From Burhinus oedicnemus (lineage: Eukaryota; Chordata; Aves; Charadriiformes; Burhinidae), in the NCBI GenBank assembly GCA_008921705.1, contig VFFE01006977.1, positions 1,392,296 to 1,456,295 of the forward strand: a stretch of DNA of 64,000 nt. Reading direction: 5' to 3'. Positions 56,600 through 64,000 of this stretch are shown piece by piece. Position numbers and translations under genes: made by a program. The notes under the pieces were generated by a model. That model did not search any database. It worked only from the letters and a program-made list of their open reading frames with translations, and had not been told where the DNA came from. Every line of letters begins with the position of its first letter. Within the stretch, counting starts at the first letter, position 1.

Positions 56600-59500
56600 C
56601 GGTGTTCTCACCTGCTAGTTAGCAGAGTACCATGTGTACGATTGTCTTTTGTGTGGTCTCATTGATGTGCTTCTAGAGTAAGCAGGCATTTGCAGTTTGT
56701 GAAGGCACTTGAAATGATTAACTGTCTTCCAGAGAAGCTTAACTTCTTCATTGCAGGCGTAAAAGGATTGTGGGACCTTTGCAGGCACCTCTGCCTCCCA
56801 GGGAGCAGGTGGAGGAGCAGGGAGGATTGTGAGGGATGGCAGGAACTGCTGTCTGTGTGCAAGTACCTGTCTCCTTGCACAGCCTTGCTGCCAACAGTCC
56901 ATCTGCTGCTTGGAGTGGAGTGGGTGAATGGGCACCGCAGCTAGTGCCAAGCAAGTTCATGTATCACACTGTGTAGGGGAGTGCCATACTGTGCCCCAGT
57001 CGCAGTTCAGGGTGACATTGCTGGGTTGCTACAGAGCTACCAAGAGAAGGGAGATTGCAGGAGCTGGGACACGGAAGTGATCTCTACCTTCGTCATGCAG
57101 TAGTGAAGCTGGTTCAAACCTTCAGCTGAAGAATTTACAGCGAGCTTTCTTACGAAGGATAGCTTTTGGAAACATAATCTGTGGCACATTTCACTCTCTC
57201 CAAAACACTCCCTTAAGGTTCACAAAGTAAATCTCCTGGACTATATTGTTAGAGGCCCCTGCTTAGCAATGAGATAAATGTTTATACATCCAGTAAGATT
57301 TTTTTCTCGAGTCAGTCTTCTGTATCTTGTATTTTCAGCGTTTCACTAGATATCCGTTACCTTTCCTGGTAATCTTGAGCTGATGTTATAAGGACAGCTG
57401 GGCGCTATTTCTTCTTTATTAGTTATCCTTAATATTTGTGTCTCTAGGCCTGGAGAAATTGCCTGGCTGTATTTTGCTGATTTTCCAGGGCTTTGCGTCC
57501 ACTAGAGGGAGGTGTGCACAAAGTGTGCCTTGATCTTGCTGTTAAACTGCATCACTGCCAATAAGAACAAGCACAGATTTAACAATAATTACAGTGCATT
57601 TACTGCAGGTAAAAGTAATTGATCACCATTTAAGAGCTACTGTTAATAAGCTAGGAAATGGAAAGAATCAGGATTTCATTTTAAAAACAACAAATTTGCT
57701 GCTGTAGTTACAGCTCAACCACAGCATGAGGTCCTAGTTGTTCCTGCAATGTGCAGCCAGCGAGCCTGTAGGTGAGAAATCATGGCCAAAGCTGATAGCC
57801 AGAAAGGGCTACTACAAACAGGCGACACTGGCCCAAGGGTGGGGAAGATAAAGCCAATCAAGGATCCCATGGGCATCTCACGTCACACACATTTCAGACA
57901 TACATACGCTATGTCTTTATTAGGCCATGTTTTATGAATAGCTGCATATTGATGTGTTAGAAAGTTTTTAAATGGTTGTTAGGGTTTTTTTAAAGAGCTG
58001 GAATGAAGTGCCAGCTAACCTGTGTGTAGTGTATGTCACCAGACTAATTTTATGTATTACAGTGAGTGAAGATTGACTTACCTGTCAAATGAAAAGAAAA
58101 TACACACAGAGATATGTTTAGTTACATCCATCTTTGTATGTCCATCTGCCTATCAGCTTATTTTTACTAAGTGGAGACAGTGGCGTGTCTGCTGGTACAT
58201 GCAGGCTGCTCGCTGGTTTCGATTCAGTGCAGGTTTTTGGCTGCAGCTTCCTCTCTTTCCTCCTTACTGAGCTCACAAACAGATAGGTCATCAGTCACCG
58301 TACTGGACACAGAAATGGGTGTAGAGAAAGGCATAACAGCATAAGCAAGACCAATGAGAAGGGACTTGCTTTGCTGTCTGTTCTGCTGACGTGTTGTCTT
58401 TCTTTTCCACAGTCTGAAATTTTATGTGTGTGTATCTAGGCAGGATGGGTGGCCCTTAGGATCCCTGATGCGGTCTGCGGGCAGTGGAAGAGGCTGTTTA
58501 ATACTTTTCTGCTAAATCAGTAAGACAGTATTTCACTCACAAGTAGCACTTCTTTGATAGTGACCACATCTGTTTAAATTTGCACTGGTTTGGGTTTGTT
58601 TCATTTTGACATTAGTTGGCTGGGAGCTCTGCTGTACACCGGCAGCAGATGAAAAAAGAGCAAAACAGCAGTCATGCAAATCATTGTAAAATTTTGTCAC
58701 CTTTTTTTTCATATTTTAATAAGAGACACCAAATTGCCTGTCCAGCAGCACAGGCTAATGCCTGTCTTAGGAGACTTTCTCATAGTTCCATCACAAACAT
58801 AAAATGCTTTGGAGATTGGAGACAACAGAATTGAAAATCTGGACCAGTGGATCCTGTAGCATCTTTAGGGTAGCTGGGAATGAAATCTCCTGGAATATTG
58901 TGATTTGAATCATTTGATTTTAGTAACCAGAGGAAGAGGAGTTCACTCATTATTGTATCAAATAACATAATTCAAGGCCTGACTCAGCATTCTTCAGTCC
59001 ATGTCTGTGGGACTTGTCCTCTTAGATCACGACAGTACATCTGAAAGAAGCACATCTTGGGCAGATGGCAGTCTGCGAGGGCCAACATGAAAAATGAGAG
59101 TGGTTAAATGCCAGACGGGACCTGTGAATGTAGTTTCAGGGGAGTGAAAAATGCAAAGGGGCAAGAAGGATGTGGTAGTAAGAAATCATGAAAGAATACT
59201 AAGGGAGAAAAATTGGCCTGTAAACCCTGGGATTCACAGCTGTGCTGCAGCTTGTTTAAAAAAGACGGAGATGATGCAGGTGCATTTTTGGGGCCTAAAG
59301 AAAGACTGTGGTAAACTGGAAAAGGAGTATAAAGATGTCCCCTCTAATCTGGCGTTTGATTCAAGCACAACCGTGAATCTGAATGTGTCACAGCACCAGG
59401 TTCTTTACAAAGCGTGGCAAGTGCCTTTGGTTTTGTTCTTGCTGATAATGTTTATAATCCTCAGACCCCTAAAAAGGGAAGTTTTGTCTGCTGAAGACAT

Positions 59501-62500
59501 GCCAGAGGCTTTAGTTGTACGTACGTATGATTGATGGCATCTTTGTTCACTCTTTTTTGCTTGTGTTCTTTGGATAGTTAATACTATTTCCCAGAGTGTC
59601 AAGGTTACACTTTCCTGTCATTATAATTTTGATTTAAGGCTGGGGATGGAAAGAAAAAAGTAAGGCCTGTTTCTGCTTAAAGTCTTTTGTATCTGCAGTA
59701 TTCTGAGAGCTCCTGTACAGGGGTATGCATTGGTTTATTGACCATAAGCTGAATAGATTACTTGATCCTTATTTTTTTTTTTGGCTTTTTTGTCTGTGTT
59801 AAATGATTCCATATACTGTGTTTAATCTTAAATATTTTTGGATTTTAATCGCTACAACCAAGGCTGCATCACCTTCAGTAAGCCCACTTAGCTGACGATT
59901 GCGCTGTATTGTTTCCATTAGGCTATGTTGCATGTGGCTCTAATTCTTTCAGGATATTTAATAAGTGTTTAAATGTGTTGCTCAATCAACTCACATATGT
60001 GGCTGGATCAACTCACATATTTAAAGGTTTATATTTAGGCAAGTGCTTAGCTACCTGGAGGAATTGAAGCTTTTAAAGGTTAGCCTGTGATCAGCTATTT
60101 TATTTAGTTACTTTACGCTGCAAAGAAACACTGCTCCTTATTATTTCTATATCAAAATGAAAATCTGGATAGCCTGGATCAAATGAAGTGGGATTATTAG
60201 ACACACACTGTCATGACAGCACAAGAATTTTGCCTGTTGTTAGTTTTGATGGCTACCTGTTAAGGAAACGTTATTTGCTCATAGGAGAAAGTAATTTTTG
60301 CTTTTTCAGAAATACACAGGGAGGAACTGTGTGACTTTAAACTGAAATCACACAGCACTATACTTTAGCTAGTATCTTAATATCACAGAGTAAGTTTTAA
60401 TTTCTAGGGTCGAAGATATAAAAGAATGAAGAAATTAAGAATAGATTATCCTCTGCAGTTCACTGGCATGCATTTGGATGCAGTGGTCTCTTCCCTCTAC
60501 ATTATTGGCTTTATTTTGAATAAAGCTGCTGTGTTTCACAGAATAAAGGAGAAACAACAGTCTAAAACTGCAAGCAGAAGCGAACATAGACCTCCAATTT
60601 CCTTTGGCATGCTAATCAGCAAGGGAAGGTGCTCCGTGCTTCTAATCTTTTCAGTCTTATTCATTTCTCGTATTCCATCAAGAAAAATACAAATCCCACA
60701 TTTCTACAGAAGAAAGGCCAATTGCCAGTAGCCTCCACGGTCAGTTGCCAAGTGCTAGCCAAATGTTCAATAGCTTTTAAGCCCAAAGGCATTTGGATAA
60801 CTAGCTGTTGTTTAACTTCTGTTGGAGCTAGGCACCTAGACACATTTTCAAGATTTGCCCCTAACTTTTTGGTATTAGTAATTTATCTTTGGTTTCGTGA
60901 ATGGTTTGGGTTTGAGAAGGTGTTCTGGCTTGGAGGAGGGAAGTCCACCTCCAAATATGTGTAATGTGTGCGTGTGTATATATATATATGTAAGTATCTC
61001 CATATTTGGTGATACAGATTTAGCTAGTCTCATAGCATATGGGCCTTTTTAGACTTTAAAAATACAGATATTAATTATTTTTAATGCGGTTGTCACTGAT
61101 GTTCATGAGGTGTATACAGTTTCCTGTTAATTCTGCACGTGCCCCTCTTGCCAAATGACTGTCAATATAACCAAGAGGAAACCCTGCTTCAGAAAGCAAA
61201 GCTACAAAACTGGAACAAGAGCTAAGACAAGTACTTTGATAAAGGCATAGACAGCAAACTTAGGGAAACATTTTCAATTCAAACAACAATACACATGCAC
61301 AAACTGAACTAATATTAACTGACATCAATAATCAAGGGTTTTTTCCCTTTGTCCAGACAAACTCTTAGTGTTGTCCGAGTTCCCAGAAGAATGGGCAGAT
61401 GAAAAAAATATGTTCGTTACTCTTCTTTACTGATAAACTTTGTATTGTAATATAGCTGGTATTTTCTTATTGTAAGCCCAGTCTTCTTCTATAGTAATTT
61501 ATACTGAGTGAATTAAAAATGTGGTGTCAATCAGCAACAATATGCTGTGCAGTAGATGACTGTGTGTTTGTGCCCTCTTGGATGACTTGACTTGGTAGGA
61601 CTTCTGTACTATATGTAGTGCACTTCTGTGTATGCTATGTCTTTAGGCATCTTTGCAGGCAAAAGAACTGGCTGTTTAAAGTCTTTAATCTTTTAATTAA
61701 GCCTTAGGCTGAAAGTAAACTGTAAAAGGTATTACAGTAGAAAGATGGACATTAATTATTTTGGCAGGTCTTAAATTACATTCTGACAAATCTTATTAGT
61801 AACGTAATTTTGCATAGAAATATTAGCTGTAATTCATTCCCCATGTTATCTGCTGCCTTTTTTGTCATATTTCCAGAGAAAAATTACATCAGGTGTGTTC
61901 AGGTGTGCACTGGTCTTGTAAGAGTGACAGTTTCATGAATCTTCAAAGTCTGTCTAAGTCAGTTTTTGTTAGGACAGCGAATTATTTTAGGTGTAAGGTG
62001 TCACAAGTGAAATCAGTTACAACTGTCACAGCTACAGACTCAACTCTTAAGCTTTTAAATCAGGCTTCAGAAAACAAATCAGTTCAGTGCATGTAGCCCC
62101 ACCTACCCAAGTCTTCATTACAGGGAACCCTCTTAGTGAGGCATGAATTTTGTTTGCACTTTCCATGAGTCGCATGAACACCAGTGCATGGAATAAAGCC
62201 GAAATTCAAAGATAACCACAGTAGGTCAGCCTTCAACCACTCTGATGCTGCTACAGCTCATGTTGTGTTATATTGCTTGGGAAGAAAATGTTGCAGAAAA
62301 TCCTTCACTGTCTTGCTGTTTTTCTGTACTAAACAGCTCATATTCAGCTGTCTAGTGATGGATAGACCTTACAACTTACCAGAAAACTGAAGAGCTCCAG
62401 GCAGTACGTGTTTGTTTAATAGCTTACTGAGTCACATGAGACCTGCCTGCTGATATATGGAAATTTGCCTTTTGCATATGTCATAGGAGCCCAGTTACCA

Positions 62501-64000
62501 AGTACAGGAAAGTTTTAGCCCTCTTGTGAAGGTATATGTGTGTGTTTCTCTTTCTTTGGATCTGCTGTCCTGAAGCATCCCTTGCCTCCTCCCAAGGCAG
62601 CCCCACATGTGCTACTCCATGCCCTGGGCTTGGATTTCCTGCCTCCCTCACCTGGGTCCAGCCTCCAACCCTGCTCCTGGCTTGACTTTTACATTTGAGC
62701 CATGCCTTGAATTTCCAGTTTATTGACAATGCTTCTTAGCCAGGCCATGGGCTTGTGGCAAGAGCTGGCCTTTCTCAGGATCAGTCACTTTTGTGCATTA
62801 ACTTCAACACAGCTCCAAACCCACTTCAGGCTTGGCACAAGTAATTTGGGTTACATGTCCATGCTTGAATCTCCCAATACGTGTAATTATGCTCCTGACT
62901 GGCTGAGCTGTTTTCCTTGGCTCTTCTCTTCTGTGTTTTCAGCCTATGTTCCTCTCATCCACTGTTTTTTTCTCTTCCTTTACCCTGTATGTGCCTAGAA
63001 AAAGATCTGTCATTAAAGCTAACGTTTTGGTAATGCACAGGGCAAAGGATCTGTAGCTTTCTGAGGCCTTTGGTTCCCCTACGGTGCACATGCAAATCAA
63101 CCTAGTTTATTCCCATCACCCCGGCCGTCCAGACAAAGTATTTATTATTAGACCAATACTTGTGTGGCAGTTTCAGCACAGAAGAATGTGTTCACTGTTG
63201 TACAGAGGCACCTCTTGCGAAGTCATTGTCTGTTTCCTGGTAGAGCTGACAGTACAGTGCCCACATTCGCTTTGTCCCCTGATGGCAAATTCCACTCCAG
63301 TTCTCACCTTGCATGAACTGCCTGATAGACCACTGGTGAGCTTTCATGGAGCATGACCTGAGAGTTTACTTCTGCTGATCCCTAGTTGCCAATGTGATGG
63401 TCAAGAAGATTATAAAAGTACTTGAGGCAAGGCGTATAGCTCTTCTTGGAGTACTTAAATAAATTCCAAAGATTTATAGAGAATCCATGTCTGAATATAT
63501 CAGGGTAGAGTTTTATTGTCAGAAGAGGATTTCAGCAGTGCAGAATTGGTGGCACGGGAAAACTAAATGTGAGAAGTCAAGAAGTAACGTCATATGTCTA
63601 GGGTTAGTGCAGCAACCTGGGTTTTTAACCTTTAGTATCTTCTTATTGAATCATAATCTGTTTGATTCCCTTTTTTTGTTTGATAACCTTTCAGGTTGCC
63701 TGTTTCCTGCTGCAGCCGTTCACCAAATCATTTCCTCTGGAAACAGGGCATCTGCAGTGTTGCTGCCTTTCAGCAGCTGTCATTGAAGGCCCGCCCTACC
63801 TCCCCACAGCCCCCAGCCCCACGATGTACTCAACTTGGAGATAAAGGTGGTCCAAACAGACAGCAAACTGGTCTGAGGATTGTAATGATGGAGGACTGAG
63901 TAAAGATGTCCAGCATAACGTTAATGGATACATGACTGTCCAAGTTTCATTTAAAATATTAAATAGTGGTGTGGAGTGAAGAATGAAAATATTAATCAGC
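56600..64000. other. Intergenic region beyond ZCCHC9 without a recognised coding gene
   Basis: I searched both strands for the 3' coding exons of CKMT2, the expected next gene (on -), and did not find them. Nothing else showed a family motif. A 127-codon open frame on + (59151-59534) contains one hydrophobic stretch but no recognisable family. A short (TA)n run lies near 60978-60990. A divergent non-coding transcript from the ZCCHC9 promoter could run through here. Confidence 0.5.
60974..60990 (+). repeat. Short (TG)/(TA) dinucleotide repeat
   Basis: GTGTGCGTGTGTATATATATATATG, a short mixed dinucleotide tract. Confidence 0.75.

Noticed and set aside
56600..64000. 3' coding exons of CKMT2 on the - strand
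   Set aside because: No creatine kinase C-terminal motifs were found; the gene probably starts beyond the right edge.

Overview
This is vertebrate nuclear DNA, most likely avian. The evidence is the presence of CR1 LINE copies with the ATTCTATG-type 3' end, intron-rich genes with GT-AG junctions, two CpG-island promoters and short introns. Two protein-coding genes can be reconstructed exon by exon, and they are convergent. The first is ACOT12 on the + strand (15 coding exons, 12905-44421, 551 codons plus stop). The second is ZCCHC9 on the - strand (5 coding exons, 55485-49406, 257 codons plus stop). From memory, the neighbourhood order in other vertebrates is SSBP2 - ACOT12 - ZCCHC9 - CKMT2, which in birds lies on the Z chromosome. 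The Z placement is background knowledge and is not visible in the sequence.

Layout. 1-8.2 kb: AT-rich, no recognised gene. About 8.2-8.93 kb: a segment resembling the end of a long vertebrate 3' UTR (two UGUACAUA Pumilio-type sites, AATAAA at 8908). By synteny this could be the end of SSBP2, but no SSBP2 coding exon was found. 9-12.4 kb: intergenic, with an old MIR-like SINE near 10.2 kb. 12.45-13.3 kb: CpG island and ACOT12 exon 1. 13.0-44.4 kb: ACOT12, whose introns hold a (TTTTTC)n tract (23.2 kb), a (CTAT)n tract (29.4 kb), a short CR1 tail (20.4 kb), an ancient CR1 fragment (35.7 kb) and a 1.1 kb CR1 copy (36.8-37.9 kb). 44.4-45.15 kb: ACOT12 3' UTR. 45.15-47.7 kb: gap between the convergent genes. 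47.7-55.5 kb: ZCCHC9, with a CR1 copy in its last intron. 55.2-56.2 kb: CpG-island promoter with ETS and YY1 motifs, possibly bidirectional. 56.28-56.59 kb: an internally deleted CR1. 56.6-64 kb: no recognised gene; by synteny the 3' end of CKMT2 should lie beyond the window, and a divergent non-coding transcript is possible.

The two genes are not functionally linked. ACOT12 is a cytosolic acetyl-CoA/acyl-CoA thioesterase with two hotdog domains and a START domain. ZCCHC9 is a nuclear/nucleolar zinc-knuckle protein. I found no previously undescribed system. The observations most worth a second look are the hotdog-1 active-site residues of ACOT12, the promoter architecture of ZCCHC9, the putative upstream 3' UTR, the large polypyrimidine tract and the CR1 and MIR fossils.
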